A stretch of DNA of 10,331 bases from Deltaproteobacteria bacterium (GTDB lineage Bacteria; Myxococcota_A; Polyangia; Haliangiales; Haliangiaceae): contig JACCQV010000783.1 in NCBI GenBank assembly GCA_013813945.1, positions 1 to 10,331 on the forward strand. Reading direction: 5' to 3'. The translations under genes and the position numbers were made by a program. Below the pieces are notes generated by a model. That model ran no database searches, was not told where the DNA came from, and worked only from the letters and a program-made list of their open reading frames with translations. This document shows positions 1 to 5,315 of this stretch, one piece after another. The first letter of the stretch is position 1; every line of letters begins with the position of its first letter.

Positions 1-274
1 CGACGAGCTCAACCGGTTGGTCGGTCGGCGCTGGCGCATCGGCGGCATCCTGACCGCGCTGATGATGATCGCGTACTTCGGGTTCATCTTGCTCGTCGCG
101 TTTGCCAAGCCCACCGCGGGTGAGCTCGTCGCGGGCGGCCGGGTCAGCATCGGAATTCTCGTCGGTGCCAGCGTCATCGTGCTCGCGCCGCTGTTGACCT
201 CGATCTACGTGCGCTGGGCGAACAGGCATTACGATCCAGCCGTCAAGGCGCTGCGCGACAAGGGGGCGCCGTGA
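1..274 (+). CDS. DUF485 family membrane protein (YjcH-like), 5' end missing
   Basis: Small inner-membrane protein of the DUF485/YjcH family, usually encoded directly before the acetate symporter ActP and thought to be its accessory partner; its exact role is not settled. The reading frame is open from base 2 with no start that fits the family better, so the gene very probably begins upstream; about 90 codons are visible and roughly 10 are missing. Visible signs are an Arg-rich start (RRWR), a first membrane helix with the family-typical run YFGFILLVAFA, a short loop, a second helix from SIGILVG to LLTSIYV, and the family-like tail RWANRHYD. The TGA stop overlaps the GTG start of the symporter (GTGA), which indicates translational coupling. 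Family assignment is from remembered motif patterns, not a search. Confidence 0.85.
   Translation, partial: DELNRLVGRRWRIGGILTALMMIAYFGFILLVAFAKPTAGELVAGGRVSIGILVGASVIVLAPLLTSIYVRWANRHYDPAVKALRDKGAP
261..266 (+). promoter_or_regulatory. Ribosome binding site for the symporter gene
   Basis: The purine run AGGGGG ends four bases before the GTG at 271. It lies inside the end of the DUF485 gene and supports the GTG at 271, which overlaps the upstream stop codon, over the internal ATG at 328. Confidence 0.5.
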
Positions 275-1833
275 GCGCGCCGACGACTCCGACGACGGCT
301 GCGACCTCGTCGCTCGGCGAGCCGAACATGGTCGCGATCCTGTGGTTCCTCGGGTTCGTCGCGATCACGCTCGGCATCACCTGGTGGGCGGCCCGCAAGA
401 CCCGGACGACGGCTGACTTCTTCGCCGCAGGCGGCAATGTCTCCGCGGCGCAGAACGGGTTTGCCCTCGCGGGCGACTACATGAGCGCGGCGAGCTTTCT
501 CGGGATCGCTGGACTCGTGTCCAAGTCGGGATTCGACGGACTGATCTACTCGGTGGGCTGGCTGGTCGGCTGGCCGGTCATCACGTTCCTGATCGCGGAG
601 CCGCTGCGCAACCTCGGCAAGTACACGTTCGCGGATGCAGTCGCGTTTCGTCTGCGCCAGCGGCCCGTGCGGATCGCCGCCGCCGGGAGCACGCTCGCCG
701 TCGTCACGATCTACTTGATCGCGCAGATGGTCGGTGCGGGTGGGTTGATCCATCTCCTGTTCGGCCTGCCGTACAAGGCAGCGATCAGCCTCGTCGGTGG
801 CGTGATGCTGCTCTACGTGCTGTTCGGCGGGATGATCGCGACGACCTGGGTGCAGATCATCAAGGCGGGCCTGCTGCTCGTCGGAGCGACGCTGCTCGCC
901 GTGCTCGTGCTCTCGAAGTTCGGGTGGAACCCGCTCGAGCTGTTCTCCGAAGCTCGACGCCAGTACGGCGACGGCGTCCTCGCGCCGGGTGACCTGGTCG
1001 CTCAGCCGCTGGAGGTCGTATCGCTCGGCATCGCACTGATGTTCGGCACGGCCGGGTTGCCTCACATCCTGATGCGGTTCTACACGGTGCCCGATGCGCA
1101 GACGGCGCGCCGCTCCGTGGCGTACGCGACGAGCTTGATCGGGTTCTTCTACCTGGTGACGTTCGTGCTCGGGTTCGGCGCGTCGGTGCTTGTGGGCCGC
1201 GATGCCATCAAGTCGGTCGACAAGGGCTACAACATGGCCGCGCCGCTGCTCGCCGAGGTGCTCGGCGGTACGGGCTTCCTCGGCTTCATCTCCGCCGTCG
1301 CATTCGCGACGATCCTCGCGGTCGTCGCGGGGCTCACGCTGTCGGGTGCCGCCGCGCTCGCGCACGATCTGTGGGGCCACGTGATCCGGCGCGGCAAGAT
1401 CACGGAGAAGGAGCAGCTGCGCGTGGCACGGTGGTCGACGATCGGGCTCGCACTCGTCGCGATCCTGCTCGGCATCGTGTTCCAGGGGCAGAACGTCGCA
1501 TTCATGGTCGGACTCGCGTTTGCGATCGCAGCGAGCGCGAACTTCCCTGCGCTGCTGCTCTCGATGATGTGGCGGCGGTTCACGACCCGCGGAGCGGTGG
1601 CCAGCATGGTCACCGGGACGGTGAGCTCGCTGCTGTTGATCACGCTGTCACCAACGGTGTGGATGGATCTGCTCGGGAATCCGGAGGCGATCATCCCGCT
1701 CAAGAATCCGGGCATCATCACCGTCCCGCTCGCGTTCCTCGTCGCAATCGTGGTGTCGTTGATCTGGCCGGAGCCAGCCGCCGCCCAGGGATTCACCGAC
1801 GCGCACGACCGCATGCACCTCGGAGGGAGCTGA
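271..1833 (+). CDS. actP: Cation/acetate symporter, ActP type (SSS family)
   Basis: Sodium:solute symporter-family carrier of 520 residues in the inner membrane, expected to bring acetate and related short monocarboxylates into the cell with a cation. The whole protein is hydrophobic with about 13 possible membrane segments. Family-typical stretches are GFALAGDYMSAASFLG (residues 63-78, the ActP region around the ion-binding helix), GWLVGWPV (96-103), LRNLGKYTFADAV (112-124), GGMIATTWVQIIKAG (186-200) and AGLPHILMRFYTVPD (261-275). The polar N-terminal 18 residues are rich in Ala and Thr. The GTG start is chosen for the 4-bp overlap with the DUF485 stop and the AGGGGG upstream; ATG at 328 is an alternative. 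Gene order DUF485-actP matches the classic acetate-uptake operon; any acs gene would lie left of the window. Substrate is inferred from family and context. Confidence 0.93.
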   Translation: MSAPTTPTTAATSSLGEPNMVAILWFLGFVAITLGITWWAARKTRTTADFFAAGGNVSAAQNGFALAGDYMSAASFLGIAGLVSKSGFDGLIYSVGWLVGWPVITFLIAEPLRNLGKYTFADAVAFRLRQRPVRIAAAGSTLAVVTIYLIAQMVGAGGLIHLLFGLPYKAAISLVGGVMLLYVLFGGMIATTWVQIIKAGLLLVGATLLAVLVLSKFGWNPLELFSEARRQYGDGVLAPGDLVAQPLEVVSLGIALMFGTAGLPHILMRFYTVPDAQTARRSVAYATSLIGFFYLVTFVLGFGASVLVGRDAIKSVDKGYNMAAPLLAEVLGGTGFLGFISAVAFATILAVVAGLTLSGAAALAHDLWGHVIRRGKITEKEQLRVARWSTIGLALVAILLGIVFQGQNVAFMVGLAFAIAASANFPALLLSMMWRRFTTRGAVASMVTGTVSSLLLITLSPTVWMDLLGNPEAIIPLKNPGIITVPLAFLVAIVVSLIWPEPAAAQGFTDAHDRMHLGGS

Positions 1834-1889
1834 GATTGCGAGCATCTCGCACGCTTTCTCGACGTTGCTTCCGTCCACTCCGCGTTATC

Positions 1890-1911
1890 CTTCGACCCGG
1901 GGTGGTCGAAG
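1890..1911 (+). promoter_or_regulatory. Perfect 8-bp inverted repeat over the NeuB-like gene start
   Basis: CTTCGACC (1890-1897) and GGTCGAAG (1904-1911) are exact reverse complements around a 6-base loop, CGGGGT. The candidate GTG start at 1902 lies across the loop and 3' arm, and the first base of the GTG at 1911 closes the stem. It could be the terminator of the acetate operon (though no T-run follows), a translation-control hairpin, or an operator dyad. The structure is read directly; its role is unknown. Confidence 0.5.
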
Positions 1912-2603
1912 TGCGATCAGGGATACCTACGCTCGAGCTGGGGAGACCGGTGGGGGAGAACCATCCGCCGTTCGTGATCGCGGCGCTGGATTGCACGAAG
2001 CTCGTGTCCGCAGCCGATGCGATCATCGCGATCGGCGAGGCCGCGGCGAGTCACTGCGACGCCGTCAAGCTGATGTCGCTGCCGTGGTCATGGTGCGCCA
2101 GCGTCTTCAACTACGCCGACCCCCGCGGGATCAAGCTGTTGACCCAGGTCACCGATGAGCGGTCGATCGAGCGGCTCGACTGGTTCGGGACGTCCGCGTT
2201 CGAGATCTTCTTTGACTGGGCAGACCTCGATCTCGTCGCGTGCGCGGCTCGCACGGGCAAGCCCCTTGTTCTGTCGGTGGCCAACTCGACCGATGCCGAG
2301 CTGACCGAGGTGGTCGCGCTCGCGCGAGCCGAAGGCGCGGGCGGCATTGGCCTCGTCCAGCGCGTGCTCGGTAGCGGGCTCAACTACCTCGACACGCTTC
2401 GCCGTCACAATGCCGTCGTCGGGATCTCGGATCGATCATCGGCTCCGGGTGTCGTGAGCTCGGCGATCGGCCGCGGCGCGCGGATCGTCGAGACGCGCCT
2501 CACGCCGCGCCGGATCACGAGCGAGCTCGCGGCCGTCGTCCGCGATTGTGATCTCGCATGGGCGATGCTCGGAAACACCAGCGTTCGCTGGACCACGAAC
2601 TGA
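1902..2603 (+). CDS. Divergent, short NeuB-like (sialic-acid-synthase-type) TIM-barrel protein
   Basis: A 233-residue protein whose order of motifs follows the NeuB / sialic acid synthase barrel: an N-terminal strand ending GENHPPFVIA (18-27, family IIAE), CDAVKLM (52-58, family AVKFQ), GTSAFEIFF (96-104, family AFKI.S), ARTGKPLVLSVA (116-127), VVGISDRSS (172-180, family GLSDHT) and GARIVETRLTPRR (192-204, family IEKHFT.D). One Lys is kept (K56), but the IAE Glu, the AFKI Lys (here Glu101) and the LHC, SDH and HFT His residues are all changed. The C-terminal antifreeze-like (SAF) domain of NeuB is absent; family enzymes have about 340 residues. Synthase activity is therefore unlikely. No other sugar genes lie nearby. 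The start is uncertain: TTG 1836 has a good GGAGGG (1822-1827) upstream but adds an Arg-rich tail; GTG 1911 and GTG 1950 are alternatives. The fold is fairly well supported; the function is unknown. Confidence 0.7.
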   Translation: MVEVRSGIPTLELGRPVGENHPPFVIAALDCTKLVSAADAIIAIGEAAASHCDAVKLMSLPWSWCASVFNYADPRGIKLLTQVTDERSIERLDWFGTSAFEIFFDWADLDLVACAARTGKPLVLSVANSTDAELTEVVALARAEGAGGIGLVQRVLGSGLNYLDTLRRHNAVVGISDRSSAPGVVSSAIGRGARIVETRLTPRRITSELAAVVRDCDLAWAMLGNTSVRWTTN

Positions 2604-2624
2604 TCGACAGCGGATAGTAGGCCA

Positions 2625-2637
2625 CCCCGCAGCGGGG
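2625..2637 (+). other. Short GC hairpin before the exported-protein gene
   Basis: CCCCG (2625-2629) and CGGGG (2633-2637) form a 5-bp stem with a 3-base loop, between the stop of the NeuB-like gene and the ATG at 2644. There is no T-run. It could weakly end the upstream transcript or sit in the next gene's leader. A poor sigma-70-like pair (TGGACC 2589-2594, GATAGT 2613-2618) lies just upstream and cannot be trusted. Confidence 0.25.
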
Positions 2638-2643
2638 CGTTCC

Positions 2644-3285
2644 ATGAAGCTCGCCGCAGCCATCGTGCTCGCAACTGTGCTCGCAGCATCGCCCGCGCGC
2701 GCACAACCCGATTGCACCGCGGATGCGGATCGCCTGCGCGCGCACCTCGAGCAAGCGGATCGCGCGACGTTTCGCTGGAACACCACGTGGGCCATCCTGT
2801 TCGGGACCGCCGCGGTGGGCCAGGTCGTGCTCGCCGTGACCGAGATCAAGCCGTTCGGAACGTTCGATGCCGCTACCCGCGACACGTACTACGTCGGTGC
2901 GACGAAGGCGACGCTTGCCCTCGCGACCCGTGTGTTCACGCCCTTGCGGGTCTCGATCCCGGCGCCTAGCGCAGATCGCTGCTCCGAGCTGATCGCGCTG
3001 CGGGCGAGCCTCTCCTCGATCGCGAACAAGGAGCGCCAGGGTTTCTGGCTGGGGCACCTTGGCGGCTTCGTGCTCAACGTCGCTGCGTCAGGTCTCCTCT
3101 GGCATCGTCACTCGTTCAATGACGGCGCACTCTCGTTTGCGATGAGCTTTCCGGTCGGTCTGGCGAGTACGTACACGATGCCGCGCAGAAGCTGGCACCT
3201 GTATCGCGCGGAGCGGGCGAGCTGGTCGGTCGGGCTCGCGATCCATTCCGAGCGCACGATGTTCTCGCTATCCGGCGAGATCTGA
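2644..3285 (+). CDS. Exported or membrane protein of unknown function
   Basis: A 213-residue protein. Residues 1-20 form a clear Sec signal peptide: Lys2, a hydrophobic core AAAIVLATVLAA, and a likely cut after ARA with QPDC following. After a charged, helical stretch (about 25-44) come hydrophobic segments near 47-66, 136-153 and 162-177, so the mature part may be membrane-embedded. Cys24 and Cys113 could form a disulfide outside the cytoplasm. The layout (helical start, a D.YYVGA motif at 80-86, E..GFW.GH.GGFVLN near 130-145) resembles uncharacterised envelope proteins I recall from myxobacterial genomes, but I cannot name a family. The ATG at 2644 is chosen because it puts the signal peptide at the very N-terminus; the frame is open further upstream, but that would bury it. 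It lies 40 bp after the NeuB-like gene, with no obvious functional link. Confidence 0.75.
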   Translation: MKLAAAIVLATVLAASPARAQPDCTADADRLRAHLEQADRATFRWNTTWAILFGTAAVGQVVLAVTEIKPFGTFDAATRDTYYVGATKATLALATRVFTPLRVSIPAPSADRCSELIALRASLSSIANKERQGFWLGHLGGFVLNVAASGLLWHRHSFNDGALSFAMSFPVGLASTYTMPRRSWHLYRAERASWSVGLAIHSERTMFSLSGEI

Positions 3286-3292
3286 TTGCTGC

Positions 3293-3310
3293 GCGTTGAC
3301 CCCGGAACGC
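3293..3310 (+). terminator. Possible terminator hairpin after the exported-protein gene
   Basis: GCGTT (3293-3297) pairs with AACGC (3306-3310) over an 8-base loop, beginning 8 bases after the stop at 3285. A second hairpin, GGGCA (3321-3325) with TGCCC (3330-3334), follows. Neither has a T-run, so intrinsic termination is only a guess. Confidence 0.3.
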
Positions 3311-3320
3311 AGACGCTCGG

Positions 3321-3334
3321 GGGCACTGCTGCCC
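3321..3334. terminator. Hairpin in convergent gap, possible two-way terminator
   Basis: GGGCA and TGCCC form a 5-bp stem with the tetraloop CTGC, midway between the ends of the (+) exported-protein gene and the (-) lipoprotein gene. A gap between convergent genes is a natural place for a terminator serving both strands, but no T-tract is seen on either side. Confidence 0.3.
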
Positions 3335-3345
3335 ACGGCGAGGGT

Positions 3346-3364
3346 CTGATCACGTTCTGATCAG
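3346..3364 (-). terminator. 7-bp hairpin overlapping the lipoprotein stop codon
   Basis: CTGATCA (3346-3352) and TGATCAG (3358-3364) are perfect reverse complements around the loop CGTTC. Read on the minus strand, the first arm contains the lipoprotein's TGA stop (3363-3361). Each arm also contains the palindrome TGATCA, so the same bases are a direct repeat as well. It may be a 3'-end stabiliser or terminator, or a binding site. Confidence 0.35.
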
Positions 3365-4065
3365 GGCTGGATCAACGTCGTCGTGAGTTGATCCGCGCGC
3401 GCGATCACCGGATGGGAGAAGAACGTCAGCCCTCCGCCGCTCGCGCTGATCGTCACGGGACCTGCAGTCACGTTGAAGACGTACGCGATTCCGTCGACGT
3501 CGGTCATCGTCGCGGTGCGGCTCGGTGTGCCCGTCGATCCGTTGTACTTCACGGTGCCCGCCGGCGAGCTCGTGACCGTCGCGCCTGCGACCGGCATGTT
3601 CGCTGCGTCGAAGACCTGCACGCCGACCCAGCCCTTGGTCGGATCCTGGTTCACCTGGGCGAGCGATCCGAGCGTGTCGAACGTTCCCGGCGGGATCATC
3701 AGCACGGGCACCGACGTGATATCGGCGGTCAGCGGGCGCGGCGGATAGAGATAGTTGTCCTTCTTGCCGCTCTGCGTTCCGAGCAGGTAGCCGTCGAGTG
3801 CGGCGCCGTTCGTCGGGATGGCGAGGGTGTACGTGCCGTTCGCCGCGCTCGTCGTCATCGCGAGCGGCACGGTCTCGCCTTCGCGATAGGCCGCGATCAC
3901 GACCCCACCGAGGGGCGTACGGCCCATGAGGCCGACCGTCGACGCTTCCCCGGCCACCGTGACGGTCGCGGGGATGTTCGAGGCGTCGACCCCACCGCCG
4001 TCGTCGCCGCCGCAGGCGGTCACGGCGACCAGTCCGAGGAGCGGGGCGAAAAACCTCTTCGTCAT
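3361..4065 (-). CDS. Putative lipoprotein with two beta-sandwich (carboxypeptidase-regulatory-like) regions
   Basis: A 234-residue exported lipoprotein. Residues 1-18 (two basic residues, a hydrophobic core, then VTAC) form a signal peptide with lipobox, so Cys18 should be lipidated. A Gly/Asp-rich linker (19-29) follows, typical of myxobacterial lipoproteins. There is no Asp directly after the Cys. Residues 35-95 look like a carboxypeptidase-regulatory or Ig-like beta sandwich: GRTPLGGVVIAAY then TTSAANGTYTLAIP. A second such unit spans about 146-234: GVQVFDAANMPVAGATVTSS, then TDVDGIAYVFNVTAGPVTI. These folds usually act in binding or as scaffolds; no catalytic residues are evident. The ATG at 4065 is preferred because it gives a normal-length signal peptide; a TTG three codons upstream (4074) is possible. 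No good ribosome site is visible for either. Divergent from the surface-protein gene at 4116. Confidence 0.8.
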   Translation of the reverse strand: MTKRFFAPLLGLVAVTACGGDDGGGVDASNIPATVTVAGEASTVGLMGRTPLGGVVIAAYREGETVPLAMTTSAANGTYTLAIPTNGAALDGYLLGTQSGKKDNYLYPPRPLTADITSVPVLMIPPGTFDTLGSLAQVNQDPTKGWVGVQVFDAANMPVAGATVTSSPAGTVKYNGSTGTPSRTATMTDVDGIAYVFNVTAGPVTISASGGGLTFFSHPVIARADQLTTTLIQP

Positions 4066-4115
4066 GCGAGGCAAGTTACATCACGACGGCGGCGATCTTG
4101 CTATGTACAGATCAC
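4066..4115. promoter_or_regulatory. Divergent promoter gap between two envelope-protein genes
   Basis: Only 50 bases separate the two start codons, so promoters for both genes must overlap here or lie inside the opposite gene. The gap is less GC-rich than its surroundings (GTTACATCA, then CTATGTACAGATCAC). TATGTA at 4102-4107 follows a TG, like a poor extended -10 for the (+) gene, but it lies so close to ATG 4116 that the transcript would be nearly leaderless. The promoter is inferred from gene layout more than from motifs. Confidence 0.4.
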
Positions 4116-5003
4116 ATGCGGTTGACCCATAGATCTGGCCTACTTGCCCTCGCGATCCTGGGGGGATTGTCCTCAGTGGTGGCCGCTGCACCCAAGCTGA
4201 CCGTGTCGTTCAAAAGCACACAGCTAGGTGCCGGATGGGCACCGCTCAACGTCGTCGCGGTATGGATCGAGGGGCCAACGGTTGGTGTCAACCCGGGTCC
4301 GTTCGTCAAGACGATCGGGCGCTGGGCCGACGTCCGCAAGCCGGCGCTCGTTGCGTGGCGAGCCAAGGCGGAACCCGGCTTGACCGTCGATATCGACGCG
4401 GTGTCAGGCGCCACGCGCCAGGACCACTTCACGACCCTGACGATCGACTGGGACATGAAGGACAAGCTCGGCATGCTCGTCCCGGACGGCCTCTACACGA
4501 TCCGCATGGAGATGGCTGACGGCAACTCGACGGCCGCTGGGCAGAACCACCAGGCGACGTTCACGTTCACCAAGAGCCTGCAGCCCGACATCCAGATGAT
4601 CCCCGCGGATCCACCCGCTCCTGCGCTCCCCAAGTGGGTCGATGTCTCGATCAACTTCAATCCGGTCGCCGGTGAGTGCAACAACGCGATGGTCGACACG
4701 GGAGAGACCTGCGACGGCAACTGCCCGGCGGACTGCCCGGTGGCCGAGAATGCATGTGCACCGATCGTCCTCACCGGTTCGGCCGCGACCTGCAACGCCG
4801 CGTGCGTGGTCCAGGCGGTCACGACCTGCATCAATGGGGACGGTTGCTGCGCGCCGGGTTGCGGTGTGAACCAGGATGATGACTGCGCGAGTGGCGAGCT
4901 CAGTCAGACCGGCTGTGCCACGGGCAGCGGGAACGGGACGGGTGCTCTTCTCGCGTTCGCGCTCGTTGGCCTCGTTGCGTTGTTCTCGCGCCGCCGGCGC
5001 TAG
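4116..5003 (+). CDS. Surface protein: DUF2271-like domain, Cys-rich domain, MYXO-CTERM tail
   Basis: A 295-residue exported protein in four parts. Residues 1-25 are a signal peptide (RLTHR, hydrophobic core, cut near AAA). Residues 28-152 resemble DUF2271, a periplasmic beta-rich family: NVVAVWIEGP (45-54), FVKTIGRWA (63-71), DAVSGATRQDH (94-104) and DGLYTIRMEMADG (124-136). Residues 188-257 hold 12 Cys, including GETCDGNCPADCP and GDGCCAPGC, a Cys pattern common in myxobacterial surface proteins and presumably disulfide-bonded. The C-terminus (266-295) is a Gly-Cys, a Gly/Ser/Thr linker, a hydrophobic helix and RRRR: the MYXO-CTERM pattern, which in myxobacteria is processed by a rhombosortase/myxosortase-like protease for surface sorting. 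The ATG at 4116 is chosen over TTG 4098 because it puts the signal peptide first. Domain names rest on remembered motifs; the ligand is unknown. Confidence 0.82.
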   Translation: MRLTHRSGLLALAILGGLSSVVAAAPKLTVSFKSTQLGAGWAPLNVVAVWIEGPTVGVNPGPFVKTIGRWADVRKPALVAWRAKAEPGLTVDIDAVSGATRQDHFTTLTIDWDMKDKLGMLVPDGLYTIRMEMADGNSTAAGQNHQATFTFTKSLQPDIQMIPADPPAPALPKWVDVSINFNPVAGECNNAMVDTGETCDGNCPADCPVAENACAPIVLTGSAATCNAACVVQAVTTCINGDGCCAPGCGVNQDDDCASGELSQTGCATGSGNGTGALLAFALVGLVALFSRRRR

Positions 5004-5014
5004 TCAGCACCTCT

Positions 5015-5050
5015 GGCGTACACGTACACGTGCACGTGCACGTGCTCGTG
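5015..5050. repeat. Hexamer tandem repeat built on CACGTG (Z-DNA-prone)
   Basis: Six hexamers in register: GGCGTA, CACGTA, three CACGTG (5027-5044), then CTCGTG. The three CACGTG units form an 18-bp perfect palindrome. Bases 5016-5045 alternate strictly between purine and pyrimidine, the composition that favours Z-DNA. It begins 11 bases after the stop at 5003, so the transcript would carry a self-complementary tail. Confidence 0.85.
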
Positions 5051-5090
5051 CACCAAGCGCGAACGTGCCGGGGGAGCTCCTCCGGAACGA

Positions 5091-5130
5091 CCGGTGCTCC
5101 GGTGCTCCGGTGCTCCGGTGGACCGGTGCG
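5091..5130. repeat. Octamer tandem repeat CCGGTGNN x5
   Basis: Five contiguous 8-base units: CCGGTGCT three times (5091, 5099, 5107), then CCGGTGGA (5115) and CCGGTGCG (5123). An 8-base period does not preserve a reading frame, which argues against protein coding. CCGGT recurs six more times without strict spacing up to 5254. Confidence 0.85.
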
Positions 5131-5199
5131 ATCCGCTCGGCCGGTCGGTTCGCCACGTCCGCTCGGTCCGGTCCCGTGGCGGACCACCGGTGCGATCCG
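5122..5199. repeat. 14-bp direct repeat pair ACCGGTGCGATCCG
   Basis: The 14-mer occurs exactly at 5122-5135 and 5186-5199, 64 bases apart start to start. The first copy overlaps the last unit of the octamer array, so part of the array may have been duplicated into the middle of the gap. GATCCGG at 5194-5200 is also the reverse complement of CCGGATC at 5265-5271. Confidence 0.7.
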
Positions 5200-5271
5200 G
5201 TGGGGTGCGGGCCGGTTCTGCTCGATCGGTTGCGCTCGTCGGGTCTGGTCCGGTTCCTGCCGCGCCGGATC

Positions 5272-5309
5272 GTGTACGTGGACGTGCACGTGGCACGTGG
5301 CACGTGCAC
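5272..5309. repeat. GTGNAC/CACGTG array next to the DUF6929-like gene's end
   Basis: Units read GTGTAC, GTGGAC, GTGCAC, GTGGCAC, GTGGCAC, GTGCAC; three contain CACGTG (5287-5292, 5294-5299, 5301-5306). The array ends 6 bases from the minus-strand stop at 5318-5316. It is the looser, mixed six- and seven-base counterpart of the array at 5015-5050. The two can pair in part: CGTGTACG at 5271-5278 is the reverse complement of CGTACACG at 5023-5030. Confidence 0.75.
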
Positions 5310-5315
5310 GCAGGA

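Larger units (their letters stand above)
5004..5315. other. Repeat-filled gap between convergent genes, no credible gene
   Basis: These 312 bases separate the ends of a (+) gene (5003) and a (-) gene (5316). Open frames cross it on both strands, but the predicted peptides are low-complexity (runs such as HVHVHV or repeated STGAPEHR), continue into real genes in the wrong frame, and resemble no family. What it holds is repeats: a hexamer array at 5015-5050, an octamer array at 5091-5130, eleven CCGGT words from 5091 to 5254, a 14-bp direct repeat, and a second CACGTG array at 5272-5309. The two CACGTG arrays lie 11 and 6 bases from the flanking stop codons, giving a roughly symmetrical layout. 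No T-tract or promoter is evident. Confidence 0.7.

Noticed and set aside
229..1380. 383-codon open frame on the minus strand opposite the symporter gene
   Set aside because: Its product is a charged, Arg/Glu/His-rich string with no family pattern, as expected for the antisense shadow of a GC3-biased gene; the plus strand encodes a clear ActP.
1865..1890. Sigma-70-like promoter TTGCTT ... TTATCC before the NeuB-like gene
   Set aside because: The spacing is only 14 bases and the matches are weak, so I do not list it as a feature.
1371..1901. Long in-frame N-terminal extension of the NeuB-like gene, overlapping actP
   Set aside because: Most of it is the out-of-frame shadow of actP. Family similarity begins only near codon 10 of the start chosen at 1902.
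5015..5312. Possible CRISPR array
   Set aside because: The repeated units are 6-8 bases, directly adjacent or irregularly spaced, with no 25-40 base repeats or unique spacers and no cas genes.
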